Positions 27,701 to 37,700 of a stretch of DNA of 64,000 nt are shown here, one piece after another. Each line of letters opens with the position of its first letter. The stretch's first letter is position 1. The notes below the pieces were generated by a model that saw only the letters and a program-made list of their open reading frames with translations, ran no database searches and was not told the DNA's origin. The stretch is from Girardinichthys multiradiatus. Taxonomy: Eukaryota > Chordata > Actinopteri > Cyprinodontiformes > Goodeidae. The translations under genes and the position numbers were made by a program. The DNA is taken from positions 36,257,175 to 36,321,174 of the forward strand of contig NC_061812.1 of assembly GCF_021462225.1 (NCBI RefSeq), in the 5' to 3' direction.

Positions 27701-30700
27701 GCAATGGGTTGAAGTGAAGAGGCTTCAGATGGAGCCTGTCAAAATGATTCACTTCCCTGTCAGGCAGAGGCTCAAATGAAATAATGAAATCCATTTCAAG
27801 GTGGAACAAATTTGCACAGAAGGAAGGGGAAGTGGGGGTATTTTAAAACCTGCTTTAGTACTCTGTGTCAAACAGATTGAGCCTGAGCAGGGATGCAAAG
27901 GGAACGGGGGCAGAGAGCCTGATGCATGATGGCTGTTGAGTACATCAAAAGTGTGTAGGGAAGAAATGACAGGGAAGTAACAGAAGGTGACGGTTTACAT
28001 AACCGTCACGATAACACTAATTCTGGAGAAATCCATTCAGAAAGAAGATGTGTGAGCATGTTAAGATTCAACCAAGAAAGCTCATTCTGACAAATCCATC
28101 AACAGCCATGTTTATGATACGTAAATCACAGCTGGGTGGAATCAGCAGGTTGGACTCACACAGATCCTGCTGTATCTCACTGAATGATTAGGAAAGCCAT
28201 CTGTAGGTGCAGCTTTGTGTCTATTAAATATGTTTTAGTACACACCAAGAAATATCAAGTCCACAAAGCAAATTTATTACAATTACATTCTTTAAGAGGA
28301 GTAGGTGTTCTAAACATTTGCTATTTGTTGGGAGAGGAAATGGTGGTTCCTTCTAGGCATTTGAAAAAAGTTTTTAGAGTGAACACCAAGGGTTAAAAGA
28401 AGAGATGCAACAACCAGAATTTTGTGGCCGATTTCTGACCTCAGGTATTTGTAAAGCTTTTTGCTGCCATTAACAGTTTCAGCTATTTCTTATTTAAGAA
28501 CTATAATCTAAGAACATATAAAGGGCACCAAAGTATTTTTTTAGCCTTCCTGCAGCGAACATTCATTAATAATTTAATGTATGAGCAGAGTTACGTCACA
28601 TTATATGTGAGAGAGCAGTCCCTCTAAAATGATTTCTACTTCAAAACAAAAACAAAAGGATTACAACATTGACATTTAAAACTAAGATTGGCGAACAACC
28701 CAGTTAACATGGTTAGCAGTACTAAAGGAGCAGTCTCCATATGTATTCCCCGGAAAATATGGACCCTTAACTCTAATATTTAAATATATTTCCAAATCTA
28801 ACATGCTCCATGAGGAAGGTCAAAAGCTCAAGAGGATAAAACAGAGCAACTTTACTGTACATTGTTTGGTGTTCCTGTCATCTACTGCAAGTCCTGTTCT
28901 CTTTTGCTTTCTCGTAAGCATGAAAAAAGACACAGAAATGTCTCCACATGCTGTAGAAAAGAATTTGTCATTTTTAATGGCTTCTTGCATATCTGTGCTT
29001 CCTGAGACTTTGTTTTAAACACCCAAATGATACTGGAAATAGCTAACAGTGAGTCTTCTTCCCACAGCAAAACCTTCCACACAGAAAATTGTTTTCGATG
29101 GCATGACTTGGTAGCCTTTACATATTCACTGATTGGAAAAAATACTTATTTTTTCATTATGAATCATAAAACCACAACAAGCAGTTAGAGTTAGATCCCT
29201 GAAAGACACAGCCAAACTCATGATGTAAGATATTACAATACCGATTTTGTGGCTGTTATCTGATACAATGTTCAGCTCCGGCTGTCAGCTGTGGTTGTTT
29301 ATAACTATCATTAAGATGAAAAAAAAACTATTATCGGGTGTCTCATATTTATGGCATTTTAACCACTACTGTTCCCGACTTTAAATTAAGGGTCAGATCC
29401 TGGCAGTCTTCAGGATTCAGCCTGAGCTTTAGTCTCAAACAACAACAAGAGATCTGTGTGTTTCGTTTACTATACACCACAAAGTATATTCATTTTCTCC
29501 AAATATCTGGCAGACAAGTTTGAAACTGCTTAGCACAACAGAGCAAACACTTCTTTCTGCATGAAGAATGAAAACAAGGAATTAAACAAACAAAAACTGG
29601 AGATTTTTAAAAGAAAGAACAACTATATAGACATTAACAACTTTCTCTCTCTTTTCCCTATTTTTTTCTGTGTATTTGTAAAGTATTTTTTAATGGCATA
29701 CAACAGGGCTCCACTCACTAAACAGCAGCAACAAAAGCAGATGTTTACACTGTGGTAGAAATCCCAAATGACTTCCACCCAGCCAAACATGCCTTGAAGT
29801 ACACAATACTTCCTTCCTATCTCTACCACAAATTCACTTCTATATGCCAGTCGGTTGCAAATGTCAGCTCAATATCACTAATATCAAGGGTACTTTTCTA
29901 ACTTATCCTGGGTGGCTGGGGGCTAACGTATAGTCCTACATTCTTTATACCTCAGACAACCCTGAGTATTTGTTAGATAAGTTGAGGCGTAATGGAATTA
30001 GACTTGACAAGACCCTCACTCAGTGTACTTGCCTTTGGTGTCTCCTTAACCTTTCGAAGAAGTGGCTGAACCTTCTTTTTAAGAAGGGCTATCTTGACTC
30101 TTGGACATACTTTAAAGACTATGTTATCCTCCATGCCCTAAGGTGTTGGGATCCAAACACCTTTTCCTCTTAAATACCTTTTAATGAAGTTTAGAAGTTT
30201 GCTGTAAATGCCATGTCTCCAAGCTAAAGTGACTTTAATAGAGTTGTGCTTTCCCAATTTTCTCCACTGCTGTTGCAAATTGTGCAAATTACCAGCTGGG
30301 TCAAATACACCTCATATTTTGCAGCCTTCTTAATGTAAAACAGACTGATGGAAATGCTCAGGTGGATGAGTAAGCAGGGTTCCTAAACACTTCATGTCTA
30401 AACATTTCAGACTTTTGAAGACTCCATATTATCTAGTCTCCAATTGTTTAATTTCATTATTTCAAGATGATGAGACATGTTGTACTTTATTGAATATAAC
30501 TGTAATTTCTTTTGTCTTTTTCATGTTATAAAAGTGGGGAATGTGGCCATAACTAAAAATTAGAAAAACAAGATCTCAAGCTGGTTCTCTTGTGATGTTC
30601 TCTTGAGTTCCATTATCAAAGTAAACAAGGTGTAATACATGAACTACTAAAGTTTTGCCACATAATCATACTGTTAACTTAAAAACAACACGTAGACACA

Positions 30701-33700
30701 GTAAGAGAAGGTTTACAAAAAACTGAAAACAAACACTACGGTCCCCTGAGTTAATATCAAACCTCCGGTAAGATAATTTAGATGGTACAGACCACCGGCT
30801 TCAACCATGAAATTGATTCTGAGTGGATAAGCTGCAAGCAATTGCAAAGGACAACTGCAGCAAGGATCAAATCATCTAAATGCATCTATTTCTTTGCCTT
30901 TTGTGTCAGACTGACATGTCTAGCCCAAAGCCTTGAAGCTTAAATGAGGCAACACTGCCCCCTGCAGATTCCTTTGTGAAATATTAACATAATAGTATTA
31001 AATAATTGTGTTTTTTATATATATATATATATATATAAAAAGCAGACAGTCACTGACACCCTCCATAAGAAACACTATTGGAAAGCTGAGTAGAAGGAAA
31101 AATTATTGTAGAAAATGGAACATAAGTCACAGGAATAACCTGAGATGACTGCAAAGCAAAGACCATTCAAGAAATAGGTAAAGATTCACAAGATGTGGAC
31201 TGCAGCTTATGTCGGAGCTTCAACACATTCAACACATATATCGCATTCCTTGAGTTGACAGGAACCAGTCAGTGGTGATTTGGAGAGCCAGGTCATCTGC
31301 TGGTGTTGGTCTACTGTATCTCCTCAAGTTTAAAGTAAGTGCAGCTCTCTACCTGGAAATGATAGAGCACTTCATGCTTCCATGTCACTACCCCATCAGT
31401 CCTGGAAGCTCGATCCGTACCATCGGCTCATTTGGATATGCGCAAACAGAATTTTTTCCGGGACGGTATTTTTTTCATTTATCTTATTTTTTATTATTTT
31501 TATGTTTTTGGGTGGGATTTTTCTTTTTGTATTTTATTGTAATCATATAAATAATACATGATTTAAAGGGAATAACAAAAATACAGACAAAACAAAACTG
31601 CAACGGTGTTGATCAGAGAATGGATCCGTTTGCAGTCTTTCGTCACCGGCATTTTTTCTGGAAAAGGGAATGTTTTTAAAAGGTGTGGATTTTTATTCCA
31701 GGAAAAAAATAAAATGGGTCAGGCTACTATAACAATAAGGTCTTCGCTTGTCTGTGATGGGTACACCAGAGGGCGCATGGACAGCATAAATACATTAAAG
31801 TTCAATTGATAAGTCTAATAAACAATTTTCTTCTAAAATGTATTTTTCACACAAAATAATGACAATTGTTATTAAGTGAATTATAGCAAGAAAGTAGGCC
31901 CTTTTAATAGCAAGTAATAATTTTATATCATAAATATGTTCACTTTATAGATCTACATTTGTTATATTAAAACTATTTATAGGATTTCATATAGTACACC
32001 GTTATAATTAAGGATAGAAATATTTATTTCCGGTACTGTTTAAACGACTATAGTGCATCAAACAGCGATCAGGAAGTAACTATCTTGGCGCATGCGCAAA
32101 CGAGCTGATGGTACGGATCGTGCTTCCAGGACAAACCGGGTAGTGACATTCCCTCTGCTGACAAACTTTATGGAGGTGTTGATTTCCTGTTTCAGCAGGA
32201 CTTGGCACCTGCCTACACTGCCAAAAGTACCAGTACCTGCCTTAATGCTAGCGAAGTTGTGGTTTCACTAAGCTTGAATGGCCAAAAAAACTGACCTGAC
32301 ATTTTTGTCAAAAGAAAGAAGAGAAACACCAGACCCAACATCGGGCTTCTTGTACACCTCAGTTTTGCAACAGCCTGCACCCTGCGGTAATTCATGCAAA
32401 GAAGCCCTGACCAATTGTTGAATGCATATACTGTACAGTACATGGACATACTTTTCAGTGGGTCTGCATCTTTGAATTAAAAGTCTTATGCAATATTCAA
32501 ATGTTCTGAAACGGAGTTTTACATTAACATTAGCTGTAAGCCATAATCAACAAAATTAACGGAAATAAATGCTTGAAATATATCAGTGTGTAATAAATCT
32601 GTATGAGGTCATTTCTTTAATCCAATTATAGAAATAATTCATCTTTCAATAATATTCACATTTATTAAGATGAATGGTTTATATAACAATCATGACATAA
32701 TAATTACCCATATAGTAAATAGCATATTCTAACTCTTTAAAACGTTCTGCCAATGGGTTTGAAAGGATACTTTCTCTTTCCTTTGCTATCATCAGGTTCT
32801 GTTGCTCTAGCTCCTGAATCTTACGTTCAAAGTTTTCCTGTTCATCTTTCAGACGCTGCACAGACTCCTCTTTCTCCTCACTAGCTCTGTAAGCCAGAAA
32901 AAAAGCATAGTTAAAGGAAAGGACAGATTGTCTGCTGGTAATCTGAAATACCAAAATACTAACATTTAACTATTAAAAGTAACTTTGAATATAATTATTT
33001 TATTTGTAAAAGCTTATTACTACTAACATTTTAAAGAGACTCTGTATCATATGTTTTCACCTACCTGGCTAGCTCTTCAATGAGGTTTGCAATTCTCCTT
33101 TTGTCTTCAAAACACAGGTCTTTCAAAGAGATGTCGCTCTTTGCTCTGCTGCTCATCTGTATAAGTAGTGGTTAAGAGGTATGCAGAGTTATTAACGGAT
33201 AGCAGTAGTGAAAATCTGACAGCTTTAATAGACTGAACTCGTATTTGAAGAAAGAAGAAAAAACACAACCTACACGAAACACTGATTTACCTGTGGCAAG
33301 GGAAGGAAGGTATCACTGGGCTGAGGGAGAGTATGCATGGTGGACACGGTGTCCCTTCTATCCACTAACACTTCCTCTCTAGTATAACATCCAGAGTAAT
33401 CACTTTGAAAGTGGTCTTCTTTTCTCTGCGTTGTCTTCTGTGAAGCTTGATTTTTGCCATTAGAAGCGTGCTTCACTCGGATCTTGGTGCCTTTTTTACT
33501 GGATGCACAAATCCTATCTGCCCCCAGACTTAAAGGTGTCTGACTCTTCAGTCCTCCATCAACTCCTAAGACAGTTTACAGAGAAAAACAACAAGCAAAC
33601 ACCATCTGTTACAAACTTTCCCAATGCTGCATCCAGGACTTGCCAAAAAGTCATGGGACTCACCAGGAACAAACACTAAAGGCTGTTCCCCTTCTGACAC

Positions 33701-34489
33701 TATACAGGAAAGAGAAAAATGTAATATTAGTCATTCTCTGTCAAACATAACTAGAGTTCGAAAACAATACCCACCTGATTGTATTATGGCATTGTTAAAA
33801 ACACAAAATTAACACTTCTGAGTAGTTAGCAAAGGCTATATCGTCTTACTGCCCAAAAAAAACCAAATAGGATTCACACATCTAAGAGTAGTACTTTGAT
33901 CAAGAACTGACTTAAGACATAATTTCTCCAAAATTTTGGGGACGCATAAATGTCAAGTGATTCTTGCTGAATGACAGATAAGTCAATGAGTGGATTAGTT
34001 GAACTATCTACTCAGGTAGTAAGAGTTAGTTCAACAGCCCTAACAGTTCAATAATGAAGTTAAACCTTGGGATTATATACTACTTAATACTTCAATAAAG
34101 TAGCTTCTAGATGCTCTTATGTGTTACCGACACTGAATAATCATAAGGACGTGTTAGAGTCGCCACAGGCTAGCGAGATTTCAAGGTAATTATAATATTG
34201 TAATTTCTGTAGAATGTGCGAGACTAAAAGAAATATAAACTCATCTTAAACTTCACATCAAGAGGACAGCTAACATGTTACTTTACTTCCTCTCACTGAG
34301 ATAACTTTCCTGTTGGCTGCTCTCACAAAAAAAAAGCACAGAAGCAGAAAAATTTGCAACCTACACCTATTTGCAAAGCTTGTACGGACGTAAACTATTC
34401 CGTGATGCGTATAAATAAAAAAAAGCTGAGTTACCGCCATTCATCCAAAATATCCTCGAATTTTCACTTCTCTTTGCTGCCGCCGCCAT
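12777..34489 (-). CDS. kiaa1328: Hinderin (KIAA1328 orthologue), 12 coding exons
   Basis: Coding exons in transcript order: 34489-34435, 33699-33664, 33565-33291, 33156-33065, 32886-32708, 25138-25014, 21706-21318, 20364-20146, 19931-19851, 19739-19678, 19481-19370, 13002-12777. They sum to 1851 nt (616 residues plus stop) with matching phases and GT/AG sites. Landmarks: start MAAAAKRSENSRIF; MSSRAKSDISLKDLCFEDKR at 123; coiled coil about 153-250; YKECQELLGLYQQYLS in exon 6; a second coiled coil about 395-450 (LLLQKMQLEMEREKLQARL); C-terminus EESQILDDIFFIC. These match my recollection of vertebrate hinderin, about 577 residues in human, a coiled-coil protein reported to bind SMC3 and of unclear function. 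Introns of 6.4 and 7.6 kb are rich in transposons. It diverges from tpgs2, sharing a promoter. Confidence 0.9.
13003..19369 (-). other. Hinderin last intron (6.4 kb)
   Basis: Intron between the penultimate and last coding exons. It holds a GGAT microsatellite at about 13240-13258, a Tc1 relic at 14941-15481, a TGGA repeat at about 16508-16522 and long unique-looking stretches at 13700-14500 and 15780-16400. The latter could be conserved regulatory DNA for the neighbouring developmental gene celf4, which is inference only. Confidence 0.7.
14941..15481 (+). mobile_element. Tc1-like relic with internal deletion
   Basis: Begins at TA|CAGAACCTTGCCAAAGTATTC. The plus strand 15194-15484 translates to a transposase piece with an altered GSIMLWG block, VFSSAGTEKLVRVHGKMNKA, LGWRFTFQQENN and SQSPGLHLMNN, where the family's catalytic SPDLNPIEN is destroyed. 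Most of the N-terminal half and the right terminus are gone. Confidence 0.8.
20146..20364 (-). CDS. kiaa1328: Hinderin exon 8, second coiled coil
   Basis: Acceptor CCATATAG at the high-coordinate side, donor CAG|GTAGAA at the low side. It encodes residues about 384-456: LQTGNMITAEAKEAL, WEEKRHQLLLQKMQLEMERE and a Gln/Glu/Arg heptad run to LRQSRLHHS. The pattern of charged and leucine residues predicts a coiled coil and is the best-conserved C-terminal block of the family. The next exon must begin at 19931 to keep frame; the alternative acceptor at 19927 would run into a stop. Confidence 0.88.
20440..21296 (-). mobile_element. Tc1-like relic in hinderin intron
   Basis: Left end ACGTATTCACCCCCTAGAC followed by the family's CACATTACAAACACAAAC stretch; right end ATAAATACTTTTGCATGACT. 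The interior matches the reverse strand of degraded fish Tc1 elements (GGTCTGGACTTTGACTGGGC near 20757). No usable transposase frame remains. Confidence 0.7.
21318..21706 (-). CDS. kiaa1328: Hinderin exon 7, cysteine-containing linker
   Basis: The largest exon of the gene (389 nt, residues about 255-383), from acceptor TTCTGTGCAG to donor CAAAG|GTAATG. It begins VLGSEEAPSRTST, has NGSLIDGSYLGLA as in other hinderins, then a cysteine-bearing low-conservation part with VCERCQGSCHD and SSCPVNCHDD. It lacks heptads and separates the two coiled coils. The Cys-x-x-Cys spacing could bind metal, but this is speculative. Confidence 0.85.
23088..24655 (+). mobile_element. Nearly intact Tc1-like transposon with long IR/DR ends
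   Basis: Full-length element of 1568 bp flanked by TA. Its inverted repeats are about 210 bp; the outer end is CAGGTCCTTCTCAATAAATT at the left and TTTTTTGAGAAGGACCTG at the right. Each repeat carries two related AATTAGCATATT-like direct repeats, an outer one near 23103 and an inner one near 23277, the IR/DR layout used by Sleeping Beauty-type elements for transposase binding. Left and right arms differ by only a few substitutions, so it inserted recently. It lies in the hinderin intron between exons 6 and 7, in antisense to the gene. Confidence 0.93.
23416..24378 (+). pseudogene. Tc1 transposase, DD34E, one premature stop
   Basis: A single frame runs from MGKTADLTAVQKATI to SAKGFLTKY, 321 codons including the final stop, with one in-frame TGA at 23671-23673 (codon 86). 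The likely parent codon is TGG, since this family usually has Trp there. The N-terminus holds the paired helix-turn-helix DNA-binding region (KEISEQIGCSQSAVSRHLSG). The catalytic core is complete: Asp at 23815 in LFSDESKF, Asp at 24085 in FQHDLAPAHSA, Glu at 24190 in PDLNPIENLW, with exactly 34 residues between the last two. All three catalytic residues are kept and there is no frameshift. Confidence 0.92.
25014..25138 (-). CDS. kiaa1328: Hinderin exon 6, glutamine-rich coil
   Basis: Acceptor TTTGGTCCTCCAG, donor AATAAG|GTAAGG. It encodes LQQQYKECQELLGLYQQYLS and a Gln-rich continuation to QTTCNK. This is one of the most conserved hinderin stretches and continues the first coiled coil from exon 5, seven kilobases upstream in transcript order. 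Confidence 0.9.
25366..26326 (-). mobile_element. Tc1-like relic
   Basis: The left end CAGTGCTTTTCAAAGGTATT and the complement of the right end TTTTGCAAAGAACTG are diverged inverted repeats. The interior contains GTCCCTGCTGAAAAAAAGTA and TGATGCCACTACCATGAATA, the reverse strand of the GSIMLWG / SSAG region of Tc1 transposase. It is extensively degraded. Confidence 0.7.
31030..32460 (+). mobile_element. Tc1-like relic interrupted by another element
   Basis: Plus-strand 31270-31380 reads VIWRARSSAGVGLLYLLKF and MIEHFMLPC, matching VMVWGAVSAAGVGPL and EHFMLPS of the intact copy at 23.4 kb. After a 766-bp insertion, 32152-32230 resumes with a counterpart of PSAEKLYGDEDFIFQHDLAP. The right part ends near 32460 with ACTGTACAGTACATGGACAT, which recurs inverted at 35330. 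Stops and frameshifts abolish coding. Confidence 0.8.
31383..32148. mobile_element. Non-autonomous DNA element, Ginger-like termini
   Basis: A 766-bp insert in the Tc1 relic. Its ends are TGTCACTACCC and GGGTAGTGACA, and the inverted similarity extends about 60 bp (GTCCTGGAAGC, CGATCCGTACCATC). The flanks are TTCC on both sides, a 4-bp target duplication when compared with the uninterrupted CTTCCATCTGCTGA of the intact Tc1. TGTNR...YNACA ends with 4-bp duplications are what I recall for Ginger transposons. The interior is AT-rich and has no transposase. The class is inferred from ends only. Confidence 0.65.
32708..32886 (-). CDS. kiaa1328: Hinderin exon 5, first coiled coil
   Basis: Acceptor CTGGCTTACAG, donor ATATGG|GTAATT. 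It encodes ASEEKEESVQRLKDEQENFE, then IQELEQQNLMIAKERESI and FKELEYAIYYMG, a strong heptad pattern. It joins in phase to exon 4 (IANLIEELA) and to exon 6 (LQQQYKEC). Confidence 0.9.
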
Positions 34490-34525
34490 ATTGAAACAAC
34501 CGCCACCACTCCCAGGGAGCCAAGC

Positions 34526-34539
34526 GTTGCTAAGGAAAG
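34526..34539 (+). promoter_or_regulatory. X-box-like (RFX) motif
   Basis: GTTGCTAAGGAAAG fits the RFX consensus RYYNYY-N(1-3)-RRNRAC with one mismatch at the last base. RFX factors drive ciliary genes, and TPGS2 is part of the tubulin polyglutamylase that modifies axonemal tubulin, so the site makes biological sense. A single-mismatch match is not proof of binding. Confidence 0.45.
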
Positions 34540-34604
34540 ATAGCCCCGCCTTTATTTTTGAACTTAGAATCAGATAGGGCCAACTGTACGAATACGACTT
34601 TCCT

Positions 34605-34609
34605 ATTGG
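34605..34609 (-). promoter_or_regulatory. CCAAT box (inverted)
   Basis: ATTGG within TCCTATTGGTCAT, about 145 bp upstream of the tpgs2 ATG and 116 bp from the hinderin ATG; a usual NF-Y position for TATA-less bidirectional promoters. Confidence 0.5.
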
Positions 34610-34753
34610 TCATAATGTGTGTCAGTTTTGCTTGTAAACTGCCCTTGTCGCTTCCTGCGACTCGGTTGACAACAGAGCTACCAGATGCAGAGGGAAGAAT
34701 GCTTGGAGGATTTCGTATAAATTCGTGTTATTATTTGCGCGTTAATTATTATA

Positions 34754-37700
34754 ATGGAAGACACAAAAGATGCGTTTGTGTTCAAAGGTGTTGCGGAGAG
34801 GCTGACCCTCGGAATTACTCGAATACTCGGTTTGTATTGTTACATTAATATTAGCCATTTATGTTGGGACTAGCTTGCAAGAAAGATATTTTCATTAAAA
34901 TAACATTAAAAAAACGTAGTTTTTTTTGGCCTTTCTGTTCTAGAGAACATGCCAGGGGTGGTGGATGTGCGTTTCGCAGAGAGAGAGCCTGCAGAAAAGA
35001 GGACCCTCCTGTTCTGGGAGCAGGTAGTATAACATTCGTTCCTCCAGTGTATTTAAAGATTTCCGTTTTGCCATATTTATGTGTCGGCTTGATTCTCCCC
35101 TCAGAAAAACACGTGTATTTTACCCGAGGATTTGCGAGACTTCTATCTGACCACTGATGGATTCACATTAACCTGGAGTGTTAAACTGGACGGTAGGTGG
35201 CCTCCTCGCACAGGTCCATTTGAACAGATTCGAGTAATCTAAAGGGTGATTTATTGCTACGAAACAATCAACTACTAACAACCATAAATACTCATTTGTT
35301 TATTGTAAAGAATATGGCCTACTAAAAGTATGTCCATGTACTGTACAGTATACACTAAACACCTGGTCTATGTGCCTTTTGCATGAATTGCTGCATCAGT
35401 GCAGCGTGGCCTTGGGATGATCAGCCTGTGGCTCTGCTGAGGTTCTCAGGTTGCTTTGATAGCGGGCATCATCTCATCTACATTACTGATGCTGGTGTCA
35501 CGTCTGCCCCTTGACAATACTCCATAGATCCTCTATGGGGTTTATATCAGGTCAATTTGCTGGCCAATCCAGCACAGGGATGCCATGGTCATCTGATGTT
35601 ATTTCTGGTTCAGGAGTGACTTGACACAAATAATATGACAGGTGTAGCCCATGTCTGCAGTTAGCCCTGTTGATTCTGCACCTTTTCCCACCATACCTTT
35701 TTTTTCTACTCAACTTTCTGTCAATATGTCTGGATACAGCACTTTATGATCACACAACATCTTTATCTATGACCTTTTATGGATTGCCCTCTTTATTGAG
35801 GGTATCAGTGATTGTCAGCTTGAAAACTGTCAACTCAGAAGTCTTCCCAGTGATTTTGAAGGCCATAACATGACGATTCAGTGTTTAAAAAAATGTTTTT
35901 TGGTCTTGTGTAATAACACAGTTTTCTGAGAATTAGAATTCTAGGTTTAAGTTTTAGCTCATCCAAATTAACTCAAATAAATTATTAAAGATTTATTCAG
36001 AACATTGTGTTTAAATTGAAAAAAGCATTTAGAACATTTTTAATCAGTTCATTATTGACTTAGACTTCATTGACTGACTGTATCTTGTCTTTCAGATGAG
36101 TGTGTCCCTTTAGGTTGCATGATGATCAATAGCGTGGGTAGGCTGTGCCCGCTGCTTCAGCCCATATCTGTTTTCTCTCTCACTAACGCCCCCTCGCTGG
36201 CTGACCTGGACTGGCAGGAGAGCAGCTCAGAAACTGGTAAAACTCACCTGTCTGATCTGTAAGCATGCTTTACAATTCCAGCGTGTCACTTTCCGTTACG
36301 TCTGTTTATGTGTGCTTATTTGTGCAGGAAGCAGGCTAAGAAATGAGCAACTGACTCGAGAGTTAATATTTGTTTAAGATGCATTAACACCTCTTTTTGT
36401 CAGGATTGGAGCCTGCGCCGTCTGCACCTCATTTTGATTCCCGGAGCCGCATTTATGAGCTGGATTCCTGTGGTGGGAATGGAAAAGTGTGTCTTGTTTA
36501 CAAAAACTGCACTCCAGGTGTTTACATCCTAAAAGTATCTGTTTTATTTGTTAAAAACATAAATGAGTCATGAAGACAGTAACATATTTTCTGTAACATT
36601 ATGTTGATCTCGCTGTTTTTCAGGGGTGGTCGCACAGCACAGTGAAATCTGGTTCCTGGACCGCTCGCTGTGCTGGCATTTTTTGACAGCAACTTTTACC
36701 GCCTACTACAGACTGATGATAACACACCTGGGTCTACCTGAGTGGCAGTATGCCTACACACCGTACGGCCCAAGCCCTCAGGCTAAGGTAGAAAATGGAA
36801 GGATGTACATTTTTAGTAGCTTATAACTTCTCTGTAATGCTTTACTATATTTTATCTACCAGGAATCCAGATATTTACATACATAAGTGAAAAAAAATTT
36901 TAAAACTTTTTTCAAAGCCAGGGGTTAGCATACATTTTCTCAGTATTGGGAAGAATTACCTTTTTAACTGTATGACTTGGGTTAAAATTTTGGGTATACT
37001 TCCACAAACTTCTCACAGCAGTTTGCTGGACTTTTGACCCATTCTTCCTGACAACTGGTGTAAATGAGTCAAGTTTGTTGACCACCTTGCTCTACCCACA
37101 CATTTTCTATGGGCCTGAGATCCAGGCTTTAAGCTGGCCATACCAAAGAAAGTTACTTTATTGTCCTCAAGCCACTTTGTAACTAATTTGGCGGTATGCT
37201 TAGGGTGATTGTCAATTTAGAAGACTCATTTGCACCCAAGCTTTAATCTTCTAGCTTATGTCTGGAGATTTTGCTTCACAAAACATGGCATTTTGACTCT
37301 AGGTTGCTATTGGGAGTAATTGGATATAATGCAAGTAACTGCAAAGCTGATGAAAATGAACTTAATGACCAAAACCTAATTTGCACCAAGTTTCAGTTCT
37401 GCCGCAAAGGGATATTCTTTATCCGGGACCGGGTCACGGGAGCAGCAGACTCAGCAGAGACGCCCAGACGTCCCTCTCTCCAGACACCTCCTCCAGCTCC
37501 TCCGGGGGGAGCCCAAGGCGTTCCCAGGCCAGCCGAGAGACATAGTCCCTCCAGCGTGTCCTGGGCCGTCCCCTGGGCCTCCTCCCGGTGGGACGTGCCT
37601 GGAACACCTCCCGAGGAAGGCATTCAGGAGGCATCCGGTATAGATGCCTGAGCCACCTCAACTGGCTCCTCTCGATGTGGAGGAGCAGCGGCTCTACACC

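Larger units (their letters stand above)
25139..32707 (-). other. Hinderin intron 5 (7.6 kb)
   Basis: It contains a Tc1 relic at 25366-26326, a CA-rich stretch at about 26690-26920, a TA microsatellite at about 31015-31037 and a nested Tc1/Ginger-like pair at 31030-32460. The remaining sequence (26330-31000) is AT-rich with scattered short frames that show no family resemblance. Confidence 0.7.
34490..34753. promoter_or_regulatory. Bidirectional hinderin/tpgs2 promoter
   Basis: Only 264 bp separate the two start codons, so the 5' UTRs and both core promoters must lie here and in the first exons. No TATA box is placed convincingly. Visible elements are an X-box-like motif at 34526-34539, an inverted CCAAT box at 34605-34609, a GC-box-like CCCCGCC at 34544-34550 and a YY1-like CAATATGGCGG over the hinderin start codon (34483-34493). 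Such head-to-head, TATA-less spacing is typical of housekeeping or ciliary gene pairs. Confidence 0.75.
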
